A program made the position numbers and the translations under genes. 64,000 bases of DNA from Microplitis mediator (taxonomy: Eukaryota; Arthropoda; Insecta; Hymenoptera; Braconidae): NCBI RefSeq assembly GCF_029852145.1, contig NC_079970.1, positions 7,068,001-7,132,000 of the forward strand. Direction: 5' to 3'. Positions within the stretch are counted from its first letter, which is position 1; the number at the start of each line of letters is the position of its first letter. A model generated the notes under the pieces. The model had not been told where the DNA came from and did not search any database. It saw only the letters and a list, made by a program, of their open reading frames with translations. Below are positions 1 through 13,500 of this stretch, one piece after another.

Positions 1-121
1 CCGGATTCCCTTATATATCTATAACTACATTGTCAAACATAGATTCAAATTTTCTTTAGAAATTTATTGATTTGTTTTCTTTCCTCAATGTTTTTGTTCA
101 TTAAAACAAAAAATTTACATA

Positions 122-999
122 GAGTAGAGATACCGTTTTCGGCCACTTTAAGGCCAGTTTTAGAAACTTAGAATTTAGAAGAATTAAAATAAAATAATTT
201 GTAAAAAACGTAACGACAATTAATTTTTAAAATGTGTACACGGTAAAAAACTTTTTGTAACCAGAAGATGAAAGAACTTACGGTAACAAACTTCTGCCTT
301 AAAATACGAATAACGGACAATTCGTTATGATAATGATGTTCTTGTAACTCCAGCGGATTGTTTGTTGCACCTAGCAATGGTTTGTAACTGCGAAAAAACG
401 ATTATGCTACGGTAAAAAAATTAGCTAGTTAAAATAACAAAGTAAATTTATATCTCTGACAACATTTTTGTACTCATAAACTAAAGTTACTTAGAGTAAC
501 AAATTAGAACTCTCTCCATTGTCAATGGCAATAGCTCCCTTAACAGAGAACCTATCGCTTTCCATACTTGCTAATATTATTTTTCTAGTGCAGAGGGTCG
601 AATTTAACTCACGTGAGTAGTTGTCGCCCTATAACTTTATTTTTACTATTTCATTTCTTACGACTAAAACGCCAAAATTAGTTGTCTGCTTTGAAGTAAG
701 ATGATATTGTTACAATAAATATCATGTGTAACCAATCTACTACTTAACTACGACACAATTGTATTTGTAATTATAACAATTCCATTTGTTACCGTAAACT
801 TATCATGTTTGTCACTATAAAGAAATTGTTCGTTATCCCGTCTCTTGTTATGAGGTCGAAACTCTTTTTCTTCATTTACAAAGATACTTTCATAACACTG
901 ATACAATGGAAATTTTATTTTATACTTTTTCATTCATTCAAATAAAGTTTTAAATGTCCAAAAATGGAACAGTAGCCGTAACTGGCACGTCTACCCTTT
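122..999. mobile_element. Family J foldback element, long copy
   Basis: Bounded by inverted ends (GTAGAGATACCGTTTTCGG on the left; the complement of GGTAGACGTGCCAGTTACGG on the right). It shares both ends with the 231-bp copy at 42546. The interior is about 650 bp longer than the short copy and carries two short minus-strand open frames, at 748-933 and 168-377, without recognisable homology. Confidence 0.55.
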
Positions 1000-1618
1000 A
1001 TGCTGAAAATTATCAATTGTCACTAATAATAAAATAATAAAAAATGAATAAGATAATTGATTCTCTGCAGCGAAAGTCATACATATTCTCGTGGTCTTTG
1101 AACTCAATGAAATTATTTTTAAATTTAAACAAGCTCTTGAACCTCAGAAGTATTTTTTATTTTTAATTCTACTGAAAAATTAATTAACGACTGCCACTTT
1201 AAGAAAAATATTTTTATCACATACTTTGTTTGAATTTATCGCTTAAATAAAGTGACTAATTACATAATACTCATGGCAAATAATTGACGTCATTAAAAAC
1301 TTTATTAATCTGCGAAAATTTAAAATAAATTGTTCAGTTAATTTTAAAACTATTGTAAAAAATTTTAAGATGTAGAGGAAAAATTTTACTCTGAACTTTT
1401 ATTATTTAAGTAACTCACCGCCTACCAAGTTGATCGGGCTTAAAATTTAATCAAACCTAAGTCTTGATGAACCCTTTCGTGAAGTTCATCAAGATCTAGA
1501 TCTTATTAAATCTTAAGGCTGATCTAACAAGTAATTGCTAAGTTTTTAAACTAATAAAGCTGTAAATAAAGATTTTTTATTAATTTCATAACTAATTAAC
1601 TGATTTATCTCCAATTAT

Positions 1619-1828
1619 TATGATCCTGAAGTTAACCGACAATTAATAATTTTCGGATTTTTTTTTTCAACAATTCAATTTTAAGAAATACAAAACTAAA
1701 AATATACACAGGTAGAAAATCTGAAAAAAACTATAGTTGCGATTTTTTTAAATATTTTGTTTTTTACAATTTATTGTTTTAAAAAAATCCAAAAATTATT
1801 AAACGTCAGCTAACTTAGCTATCATCAA
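1619..1828. mobile_element. Family H MITE
   Basis: About 210 bp with imperfect inverted ends ATGATCCTGAAGTTAACC and the complement of ATGATAGCTAAGTTAGC. Related copies in the window: 33707-33917, 54370-54573, 56411-56612 and a truncated one ending near 22856. All share an interior close to AAAATATGCACATGTAGAAA. Confidence 0.65.
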
Positions 1829-2511
1829 AATATAATCATATAAACATTAACGACTTTCTTTTATTTGAAGATTTTTAATTTCCTGAGCAAATAATTGAAA
1901 TTAGATTCTTATTAATGAAGTTATTTTTATAATCATCATTTTATAAAAATTTATGTTTAAAAATAATTTATTTTCAATGGCAATTAAAATATAATTTTTA
2001 ATTGAAATTATAAGTGCTGTTAATTACGTGTCCACAGGAAAGAAATCACGTATTAAAAATGCTCATACATTTTTTTAATGAAGTATACTATCGATAAGTG
2101 ATAATTAAAATTTTAATGAATAAAAAATGGTAATTCTGATAAAGTGGAAAATTGAAAAAAAAAAGTAAATGAATTTTTTTTATTTTTTATTTTCAAAGAT
2201 TAAGAAAAATATAATTGAACTGTATACGAAAATTTGAATAATGATTGACCCTGCGAGTCAGCCCTGAAGTTCTTTGCTTACTCAAACTCAAAAAAAGAAG
2301 ATTAGATCATTGATCATATTTTCTTTCATAATCACTTTTTTTTTGTTATAAAAATAATAATTTGTTATCATACGATATTTCATAAACGAATTATTTGATT
2401 CGAATATATGTCCCACTGCAATTAAAAGAGCTCATCACGGTGAAGCTGATTAAATTCTAAAGAAAAAAAAATGCAAACAAAAAAATCTGAAACCCTGCAG
2501 GCCAGCCCCAA

Positions 2512-2941
2512 AACTTCCCGCTGTTTTCGAGCTCAGGGAGCTCGGAAACATTATCACTTGTAAATTTTTGAGCTCTTCGAGCTTAAAAATTTGTTAGGCC
2601 GGTAAAACATGCCTTCACTGAAAAATTATAATTTTTGTCCGACGATATCTTTGAAACGAATCAATCGATTTGAACGTTCATGGCGGCAATCGAAAGGGCT
2701 GACCAAGAGTTAGAACTGATTATATGTTGAGGTAAATAGGGCAAGTGGTTTATGAGTTATATGCAAAAAACCAAAAACAAAAAATTTTTTTAACTTTTAT
2801 TCTTTGTATAACTCGTAAACTACACGACCGATCTACCCCAAAATCTAATCAATTATAAATTTTGGTGAGCTCTTTCGATTGCCACCAAATACGTTCAAAT
2901 CGGTTGATCCGTGCCAAAGATATCGTCGGACAAAAAAAATA

Positions 2942-2992
<51 letters not shown>

Positions 2993-3142
2993 CACACGGA
3001 CGTCCATCCGGGAATAGTCGGAATAGCTTCCTAGGACCTCAAAACGTCGTCATCTGATAAAAACTCGATTTTCGAAAATCGGACCGAAACCAATAGCTTC
3101 CCTTTTTTTTTGAAAATTTGCAATTTTTTTAGCGGGAAGTTA
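2512..3142. mobile_element. Family B repeat with inverted AACTTCCCGCT ends
   Basis: 631 bp bounded by AACTTCCCGCT and AGCGGGAAGTT. It contains the characteristic block AGCTTCCTAGGACCTCAAAA with GACGATATCTTTG motifs facing each other, and a CA microsatellite. Related pieces: 11236-11400, 15421-15490, 50705-50860, 51965-52130 and 58800-60080. Confidence 0.65.
2943..2986. repeat. (CA)n microsatellite
   Basis: About 21 uninterrupted CA units inside the family B element, followed by a short TA stretch. Confidence 0.95.
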
Positions 3143-3339
3143 AAAAAATAATTTATATTTCTTTGAGTTTTTATTTTCGTAATATTACATAAATTATTAA
3201 ATCGATAAATTAAAATTAGTTAATTTGTTTTCAAGATATCGTGTGATAAAATATTTGGTTTACAACCACCCACCCACATCAATCCATTGAATTCTTGGAG
3301 AAAATTTTAAATCTTTTTAGCAGGAAATACAATAGTATA

Positions 3340-3617
3340 CACTTCAAAAAATCGAGAGTGAATTTGGAGTGATTACGGATTTTATTCAAATCCAGATTCA
3401 CTCCGTCACTCGAAGTTTCGGAATTTAAAAAAAATCACTCCGAATACGGGATAAATAAGGAGTTAGTATTTCCAGCGAAGTGATTTCGGAGTAATCGGAT
3501 TTTTTTTTAAATCCGCATTCACTCTGGTTCGGTGTTTCAATATTGAAATAAACTCCCCTTCGAAGTGAATTTTACTCCGGATTTAATCCGCGTTCACTCC
3601 GCCAATTTTTTACAGTG
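3340..3617. mobile_element. Family A MITE, copy 1
   Basis: 278 bp flanked by TA on both sides, with ends CACTTCAAAAAATCG and the complement of CACTGTAAAAAATTGG. The interior is built from repeated GGAGTGA and TCACTCCG motifs. Other copies: 19028-19330, 25461-25825 (reverse) and a fragment at 62773-62850. Confidence 0.75.
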
Positions 3618-4361
3618 TATTGAGTAACAAGGGATGAATACAAGCCAGGGTGAAGTTTTCTGTCTGAGCTCAAGGCGAGGGCTGACATCATCCGTGCCTA
3701 CATGTTCCATCCTCTATCACGCATTATTTTTTCCATAACATCTGCTCGAAACTTTATATAAGTTTCAATGTTTAAGGCCAGTCTAAACCATTTAATTTAA
3801 GATCAATGGTAAGGGAACTAGTGACGTATATTTAAATCACGAATTACAATTAAAACTTTTTTTTTTACTTACAAATAACAGCTATCAATTATTTTGACAT
3901 TTAAATTATAATTGAGAAGTCGGCAATTTGTACCAAAAACTTTACATGCGATAAGATTTAAATAAATATATATGAGCTTAACTTCATCGTGCCCAAATCA
4001 AATTGCTTTCATCATGAAACCATACGTCAGTTTGTTACAACCGGCTAAGAAAAATAATTTTTCATGGCCGCTAAAAATTCGGTTACTTGCTTCATCAGAA
4101 GTAAAAAAATGAATACCCAGCATATTTTAATCCACTAAAATCCATTATTTTCTTGACGCTCCCGTTTTGCGCCCGTTCTTTCCCGCCCTATATTATTCTG
4201 CAATCAAAATTTATACATTATCTACTGTTATATAATAATAAATAAACAAGTATTTATAATTTGAAATTTATTATATAATTACACTTGCTCACATGATGCT
4301 AAACAATTTGTAATTATACTACCCACCTTGTATCGTACAACATCTATATTTACCCTGTTAG

Positions 4362-4449
4362 CCTCAACACGCTTCGACAAGGAGAGATGTATGATAGACA
4401 TGACTGGTAGCGAGGTTGTACCCGCAATTCTATTCTATGCGTATACTAG
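4362..4449 (+). CDS. PLEKHG5: Candidate upstream coding exon of the PLEKHG5-like gene
   Basis: The segment has an acceptor (CCTGTTAG), one open frame across its whole length (RFDKERCMIDMTGSEVVPAI and so on), and a donor (ACTAG/GTAAAT). It leaves two bases that pair in phase with one base of the exon at 5020, giving a continuous reading into the secure exons. It needs one base from an earlier exon, so the true start lies upstream. The amino-acid content looks protein-like, but I have no alignment to support it. The alternative is that translation starts at the ATG at 5012. Confidence 0.5.
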
Positions 4450-4463
4450 GTAAATTTTCTTTT

Positions 4464-4543
<80 letters not shown>

Positions 4544-7500
4544 CACACACACCCTTATATATTATATATATATAGATACATATAAAAGCCTATAAGTAAA
4601 AGCGTTATATGAAATTGAGTGGAGGCGCAAGGCCGTACGATAAATAAGAACCTGACCACAAAATTCAGTTTCAATTCAATACACGATCAAACATACTCGA
4701 TCAAATAAAGAGATACAATCCAAAAGTTTAATTCTACTAACCCACAAATATTGACTTATTCCCTTATGGGAATAAAAAGATAAAACTTTTGTTTTTTTCT
4801 TCCACGACCCTTATTATTTCCAATCTTATTATTTCTTTTATTTTTTTTTTTAGTTAAAAACATTTTTCTCTGGAAAAAAAATTGATTATATTATCCTCTG
4901 CTAACATTAATAACTGCTATATGAAATTACAATAATATAATAAAGTGTCAGTAATATTTCGCACCTGCAAAAGCTAAATAGTTGAGTAATTGACAAAAAT
5001 GAGTGCTGACCATGCACAGTTTGAATGCTGCTGATGTACGCGTGGTTTTAGTTGACACTAATCGATCGTCCATGGATAAGGATCGTAGGAGTGCTCTGGT
5101 AACGATCGATCTTATGCCCACATGCGGCTCTCTGACCCACTTCTCTTTGGCTTACCCTTACTATTATTATTATATATATATATGGATACTCTATATTAAC
5201 ATAGCAGCATACTGATATAAGGAAGGCAATAAATTTAAGCCTTTTCGAGCTAAAAAATAGCTATTACATACCCAAGATTCGAGATGATCCAGAAAATAAA
5301 TACACATTTGAATCTTGAAGATCGTAAAGATCAATATCTGTCACATCAGCAGCAGGATTTATTATGACTTATGACTTAATAAATTTTCTATTTTTATAAA
5401 TAGGTACGCTCAAGATCTTTGAGCCAACTTGACATGCTGGATACTGGAGAACACGGTAATATGTCAGGTGGGACGACAACTCAGCATCAGTCACATCAAC
5501 TGACAACATCACATCACCATCGCTACCAAAATCCACCTGTGCCACCGCTACTTTTTTCACCAAATCCCACTACAGACAGTAATCCAAGATTTTTGGTGCC
5601 GAGTTTAACATCGACAGACACTTCCACGTCCAATCGCACTCGTCATAAACTATCACGTTCTCAGGTACTCGAAATTTTATTTATTTATACTGTTGAAAAT
5701 ATTTACTTTGATTTAAAAAAATTTCTTCAAGTTATTGACAAATCAAAATCACTCAGAAATATATCATATAAATATGATAATAAATTTACTCATTTATATG
5801 CTTCATTTTTACATTACTTTAAATTTACGCGCGTCATGAATGAAATATAATTTAAATCACTATCTATTTTATTTTCTTTCAATTACTTTTTTTTTTTTTT
5901 TTAATTCTCTATAAATCAATTAATTTTCAATAGTATAAATTTTATATGCAACAGAACTTCAAAAAATCATAAATATTCATAAAAAATTATTTTTCGTCGA
6001 TTATTTTTTAAATACTCGAAATTTCACGTCAAAAATTTAAGAAACTAACGAGTATCAAAAACTACTTCAAATTTTAAGAAAACAATTATTTTATTTTTCA
6101 AAGTTACGATTTAATTTTTGTAATTATACGGAAAAAATAAAACAAACAAAAAACTGGAACCATTAATAAAATTCTTCAAGAATTATAGTTTCAAATAACA
6201 GCTTCAGGATTTCATTGAATATTTAGTTGAAAGTACATCTGATATTGTAAAACTTACTACTCGGAATTCTGTTTAATAAAATTATTATTTGAAATTGTAA
6301 TTTTTTAAGAATTCTTTCAAATGTTACCAGTTTTCTATTCCGCGTCACGATGTGAAATTGTAATTTTTCTTGTTTTTTTATTTTCCATGTACGTGAGAAA
6401 TTATTGTATATAAGGTAAGAAACCCAGTAGCCCATTAGGGAACTAGTACCCTATCACTCCACGTATTTGTTTAGATATATTTAGTAAAATTTAGTAAATA
6501 TAGATATACAAATACATGAGTGATCGGGTACGAGTTCTCTGATCGTCGGTAGGTCTCTTACCTTATATATAAAATTGATAAATTTTAACAACAATTATCC
6601 TTGAAAAAGAAAAAAAAATTAAGTGTACACAGAAGAAAAGAACTTTATGGCACAAGAAAATTTTTACTTGCCCTAAGAAATTTTTCACATTACGACTAGA
6701 ATATGAAAATTTTTGTTTTCATTTCATAATGAAAAATTTTACTCGTGTCAAGAAATCTTTTTTTTCCGTGTATGCTTAATAGTTAATTTTTTTGGTGACC
6801 GGTCAGAATATCCATCATAAAAATATCCATTGAAAAAATTATCCATATATGCAGAAAATCACTGACTTATGGATATTTTTCCATTAGATATTCTGGCCTA
6901 GAACCATTTTTTTACGTCAATAGTTAATGGGAGCTTTTACAGCTGGTTAAAAATATATTTTACTATCTACTTTTGTGATTTATTATAGTTATTATTGTTA
7001 TTATTATTATTATTATTTGTATTACTCTGGTAGTCGAGTATTGGTTTTGAAATAAAAGTCACTGTAGTACGTATTACACCGAGTGAACGCAGATAAAACT
7101 ATTGAGTTGTTAAATATGTCAGTGTTGAAAATAATGCATAAAGCTCAATAATAGCATAACTATTATATCTATATCTATATTTATATTTATATCTATATCT
7201 ATATCTATATAAATATCCATGTGTGTATAATATAAAAGTAGCAAGAACGCAATAAATGCAGAATGTCGTTTCGAGCTAACATGCGGAATCTACACCAACG
7301 GCAGGATATACAGCGTGCAAGTTTAGCATACCAGAATACCATCAACGAGTTTCATTCTCACGAATATCGAATTTAATTTATTTTTTATTCACATTTTATA
7401 CGCTATTGTAAAATTACACAATTGAGTTACTGATGGAAAGCAATTAACTGGAATTTACACAACAGTATATATGCCTATTGGAAATGTATCAACTATCAAT

Positions 7501-10500
7501 TTAACAATGGCTTTTATGATAAAGGATTTAAATACTTTTTATTAGTTTATCTTATCTCTTAATATACTATTTGTTTATATTTATAAAAGTAATGTCAGTT
7601 TAATTAGTAGTTAAACTTTAAATTTTATTGGATACTTAAGTGATTTTAGTGGCAAATTTACGTCACGAATGAGAATGCAATTAAGACCTGAAATTGGCTG
7701 TAATAGAGATTTAGGTTTCACTAAACGTAGGCTCCTTCACCGGGTAATTAATGAAAAAGTTCGGTTTAACGTCACCGTAGTTTAAATTATACGATGAAAA
7801 CTTTGTTCCAAAGACCGCATACGAGACAATAATAGTTATAATGATAATAATAATAATAATAATGATAATAATAATAACAGTAATATCAAACGCTTTATGA
7901 AAGTATGAATTTAATTTAAACGAATGTTTAATTATTTGATCTAGGTTTCTAGCAGTGAGTACTTTAGTGTAAGCTTTGAAGTAACTGACGACACCAGTTC
8001 TCTTGAGCGTGAGGAATTTTTACCTGCTTCAAAAGGAACATATTTAGCGTAAGTAAGCTTTGTTTACTTAAGTGATAAGTTGACTGTACGTTTTTTTTTC
8101 TTACCAGTTTATGAATATCATAAATTTTCTAACATTCTAAAGTAAAATAAGTTTATTAAAAAAATTTAATCAAAAAAATAAAAATTGTTTGATGTTCTAC
8201 GTAGTCAATTAATGAGTTATTTATTCAATTTATAACACAGACCGGGATAATTAGTTTTTATGAATTTCCAATTAATCCGTAATTATTTTTTAATAATTTA
8301 ATTTTTTTAATTTCCGAATTTCGATGAGACATCCCGAAATAATTTTTTTACTGATTTAACTTTTCGTCCGTCGCGCTATGAAGGAATTTCCACCTTTTTT
8401 TTTAGTGATAAATTTAGAAAAATTATTCATTACTTCCCTTAATCAACTGAGCAATTCGTGTATTAATGTCTTACTGATCGATATAAAAAGTTTATATAAT
8501 TTTAGTTATTATTTTTTTTTTCTAAACTTACGTTAATGCGAATAAATTGTGAAATCGTGGCGATTCTCTCACTGTGCGACTGATCTTGTAAGTAAAATTT
8601 GATGTGCAACGTTGTCATATTTATAAAAAAACGTTCTCATCTGATTCAATCAGTTAAAAAATATGAAGCCTAGTCGTATAATTAATAAATACATTTCATA
8701 GAAAATATCTATTTTAAAAAATTTTAATAAATACACGGAAAAAAATGAACTACACGGACAGAAATTTTCTTCAAAAATTACCGTTAAATTCACTGTAACA
8801 TAATGCGGCGCTTTTATTTATTACCATTTTTTAAATAAAAATTATAAATATTAGACTACGGTATAATTTGTTAAAAAAAAGTTAAAAATTATCTCACTTA
8901 CTGACAAATGATTAGGTCGTGCCATTGGTCCCACAATTACTGTGAATATAACGGTAATTTTTGAAGAAAATTTCCTCCAGTGTATATAAATTGAAAACGA
9001 CAAGTAATATAATGATAAAGTGATCAGTAAAAATTATCATTCTGAATAGTAATTTTTAGGTTTATGATTAAAACGTGAATAATTACAGGGTAAGTATGAA
9101 AATTTATTGTCTATGCAAGAAAAATTACTATTTGAACTTTAAAAATCATAACTGATACTTAGAAAATTGATGACACATATTATAAAATTTATTATTTGGA
9201 ATGTTAAAATTCCCCATATTGACACCCGGGTTTCGGGTTATAATTTCAAAAACTCATTTTTAAAGTTTATTTTTTTCCGTGTAATTAATAATCTGATATA
9301 AATTTGTGAAACTTCGAAATCGACATGGCAATATTGCACTGAAATTAACATTGTGACGATTCCCTTACCGTGCGACTACATAATTTTTATATACATAATT
9401 TCATTTTACTTATATTAGACAAATCTGTAATGAATTGAAAAATTATTAATTGAAAAATTTTTCTCAGGCAATAAAGAGTACCATGATACATTTTTTTTTA
9501 AATATTAAAATTTATAGCCCCGATTCCGACCGGATGTTCTGTTTTGCTCCAAATTTCATAATAAACTTGAAATATATACAAAATTATTGGATTTTTTTTC
9601 TTTTCAATAAATTTTCGAGTTACTCTGTCGTGCATCGAGTACCCTATAGTTTCGCACTCTGTTTCTCTATATATATTTAAATATACTACAATAAATATCA
9701 TATATAAATCATTTCGCAGTGATCCATTTTTATTTATTCGCTTTTTTTTCACCATTGTAAATCAATTTTATAATGTATAGAAAAAATTTTACCGATTTTT
9801 TCTATCTCTCTACTTTTATTTTCACTCTGAGTAAATCTCTGTTAGAGGTTTAAATAGTAACGAATGTAACTAGACTCCATGATTGATGTTATCCTAATTC
9901 CCGTGGGAATGAACACCGTCCATTTGTGTCTGACGTAAAGAGTGATACGTTGGTTTTGAACCGTTGAATTTATCATAATTATTACACGTCAGGATTTCAA
10001 AAATATATCGACCATTAAATATAAAATGTTGTTGTCACCATTTACCATATAGACCATCTATTTATATCTTGATTCATTTATAAATTTATGCCATTAATTT
10101 ACACTTAATTTATTTAATATTACTGTAAAAGAATTATTATCTCAGTCATGACATCTCAATTATATTTTTAATATACATTTGTTATAATTTATTCAACAGT
10201 TAATACGTCATGACTTAATGTATTTGTTAATTTTACAATAGTTAACATCACGTTGGTATAAATATCTATATATAAATATATATACAGGCTGATTAGTGCA
10301 TGAACAAAGGAGACGTAGTACAATAATAAATTGCAAGTCACATCATTCCGAATGAATAACGTGCGGTGGTCTCTCAACTTCCGTGATACGTTATGTCCCA
10401 TTTATAATTATATATTAAGCCGCTTAATTCGTTATTTTTAAATATCATCTTCATTTTCATTTTATATTAATTTGATAGTATTTACTTTAACTACACTGGT

Positions 10501-13500
10501 TACAAAAATTAAGTTATATAAAAAAAATTCCAAATTTTTGAGTGATTTTCAACATGCTGTAACTCGGTGAAAAATGGTCATAGAGTAAAAATAGAAGCAA
10601 ATTGTAGCCTCAAGTTTTCAGATCTGGACTTCAAATTTTTTTATCATGCACGGTTCTGGAGTAATTCTAAGAAAACCGACGCAAAAAAAATTTTCCAAAT
10701 TTTTGCTTGTCTTCAAGAGAGTCTATGGGCTTTAATAAATTTTCAGCAGATTTGGAAAAATATTTTGGGCCTTGCAGGAGATAACTCTACTGATGCCTCG
10801 TGCACTAGGGTAAAGAGCATAGAGTCCACACGGAAAGGAATGTCAAGTAAATATGCCTATGCTGCATAGGCATATTTACTTGAAGTTTCTTTCCGTGTAG
10901 AGTCATCTCTTGCAAGGCCCCAAAATAATTTTTAAAAGCTGCTGAAAATTTTTTATTTCTTTTCCACAAGCTTCTAGGTAGTCTGTAAACCCAAAACAAA
11001 AAATTTTTAATTCTCGTCTTTTGACTGCTAGACGTGTTTTTTTGACAACGAAATAATTCCAATATAATTTAATTTTTTTATTGCAAGTTTTGAAAGTTTG
11101 TATCTACGATTACGTAAGTCTTATTTACGTTTTCGTAAGTCAACTACGTCTAGAATACGTTTTTGCAGCTATTTACGTTTTTAACGTTTCTAGTACGTTC
11201 AATCTACAATTTAAATTCCTACGATCGAAATTATTTTTAACTTCCCGTAAGAAAATTGAAAATTTTCAAAAATTCGGGAAGTTATTGGTTTCGGTCCGAT
11301 TTTCGAAAATCGAATTTCTATCAGATCTTGACGGTTTGAGGCTCTAGGAAGTTATTCTGACTATTTTCAAAAGATGCCCGAGTGTATGTACATGTGTATA
11401 TACGTACGTATGTATGCGAATATTCTATAACTTTTGAACGAATGAACCGATTTAAATCTTTGACGCCATTCGAAGCGGCTTATTAATTCCTAGGTTTTAT
11501 TTCTTTTTATTTATTAGCTTTGTATCTTTTTTCGCAAGAACTTTTTTTAAAATCACTATCTAAATCCTTTTTGTTTGATTGCAGTTAATAAATAACTTAA
11601 AACCGGTAATTCATGAAAAATTTAGCTGCTATTTTTTCTTTTCATCATTATTATTGCACGACTCTTAATGCGAAGCATTAGAGTGTGCTCTACGATCGAA
11701 AAATTCTGTTTGCCCTTTTTTCACTACTTTTTTTTTCTTTTTTTCCTCCGCCAACTACTGGCAGCAGCATTAGTGTGACAGTAGGATTCAAAAATGAAAG
11801 TAACATTTAAGAAAAAAAGGCGAAATATTTGATAATAATAAAAATTAAACTGAAAGAAAAAACTAAAAATAAAACATAAAATTAATTAGCTCAAAGTTAA
11901 ATAATAATTAATCATGTAAAAAAATAATATAATTAAAGTAATAATAAAATATTAATAATTATCATGAGCGATTGAGTTGTGCACTTTTGGATTTTCCAAC
12001 ATTTTTTTGAATATTATCTTCATTTTCATTTTATAATATTTACTTTAGCTACTTTCTATACAAATATCTTTATATTTTTTTAAATTTGTTATCGTGATTT
12101 TTAGATTCAATTGAAATTTATTTCAATAAGTTCAATGTCGCATAATGAAAAGATATCTACTATAATTTCTATGCATTCAAGTATATACTATAAATAAAAA
12201 TAATCGATTTTTTTCTGCACAATATTGTGATGTATATCTTAATAATAACAAATAAAAGTACTTAATACTTAATAACCTATGCCTCCATCATTAATTCTTT
12301 ATCCTTCTTAACTTTTTGGTCTGTGTCACTTTTAACGACGGGACAAAATTAAAAAAAAATTTTTTTTATTTTTCCTTAATAGTCTCGCGTACAACCTTGT
12401 CAGTAAATAATTACTATGCTCATATTTTTACCGTAATAAGACTAAAATTAATTTTATAAATCAAATTTTATTAAAAAAACAAAAATTAGTAAATATTTAA
12501 ATAAAAATTTTCATATCACTGACCGAAAAAAATTTATTGCCGCTTTATAATGCTATAAAAATAAAAAGAAAAGTTATATTCGTTTCTATTGGATTATTTT
12601 TATCTTGAACACTTTCTGCAATATGATTACTACTACGTATATACACGAATATATATGGATATGGAGGGTCGTGCTATAAGGGTGAACGTACTCTCCCACG
12701 TGTGTGTTGTCTCGTAGGATTTATTATCTTATCCCCTTAAGATTGTCCATAACTCCTCGTCTAATTGCTCTCACTGTATTCCACATAATAATATTATCTT
12801 ATAAAACACAAACTATAATTAAAAATTTATTTTTCTAATGTAAAAAAAAATCAACAAAAATTAAAATAAATCATCAATATCACAATTTACTTAAAATGTC
12901 TACACGTTACATAATTTTTTTTCTTTTTTCTTATTTCAGAGAAATTCTTGGCGCGGCTTGCGATCGTCGTGGCATTGATCTGGCCCGTGTGGACGTATTT
13001 CTTGATGCTTTTTCTACACCTCTGCCAATTCACACAACCGAAACATCGTGCTTAGGTGGTAGACATTTACGAGTTACTGGTAAATATTATTATTATTATT
13101 TTTATATAAAAAATTATATATGATACGTACTATTAATAACAATAATCGTACTGAGTAAACACAGCAGTAAAAGCTTCGCTTACGTTTTATAATCGTGCCG
13201 CATTACATTATATACTTGTACTACTTATTTTTCTTTACACTTAATCACCAATCAATATAAATGCAACTGCATTATATATATATATATATAATAAATTTAT
13301 TCTTGATTGTCTATTCTTATAAATATTTATTGTATTGTCTTTACACTTTATGTATGCAGTATTGTATTAATTAATTACATCTATGTTAGGGGTATATTAC
13401 ATATAGATTTATTATTCGCTGGGTTGGCAATATATCAGAATATTTTTAGTGAAAAATATTGAAAAACGTGACAAGTGAGAATTGTCCTGTCAGCATACAA

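Larger units (their letters stand above)
1..4361. other. Upstream flank or 5' intron of the PLEKHG5-like gene, repeat-filled
   Basis: No coding exon is recognisable here. The stretch holds a family J element, a family H element, a family B element with a CA microsatellite, a family A element, and a segment near 3629-3690 that resembles 26030-26110 in reverse. The rest is very AT-rich sequence in which I see nothing. Because the first exon I can support (4362) needs one base from an earlier exon, this block may be an intron of the PLEKHG5-like gene rather than intergenic. Confidence 0.5.

Noticed and set aside
5369..5563. 64-codon minus-strand frame
   Set aside because: It is antisense to the PLEKHG5-like exon at 5404-5664, which continues in phase with neighbouring exons.
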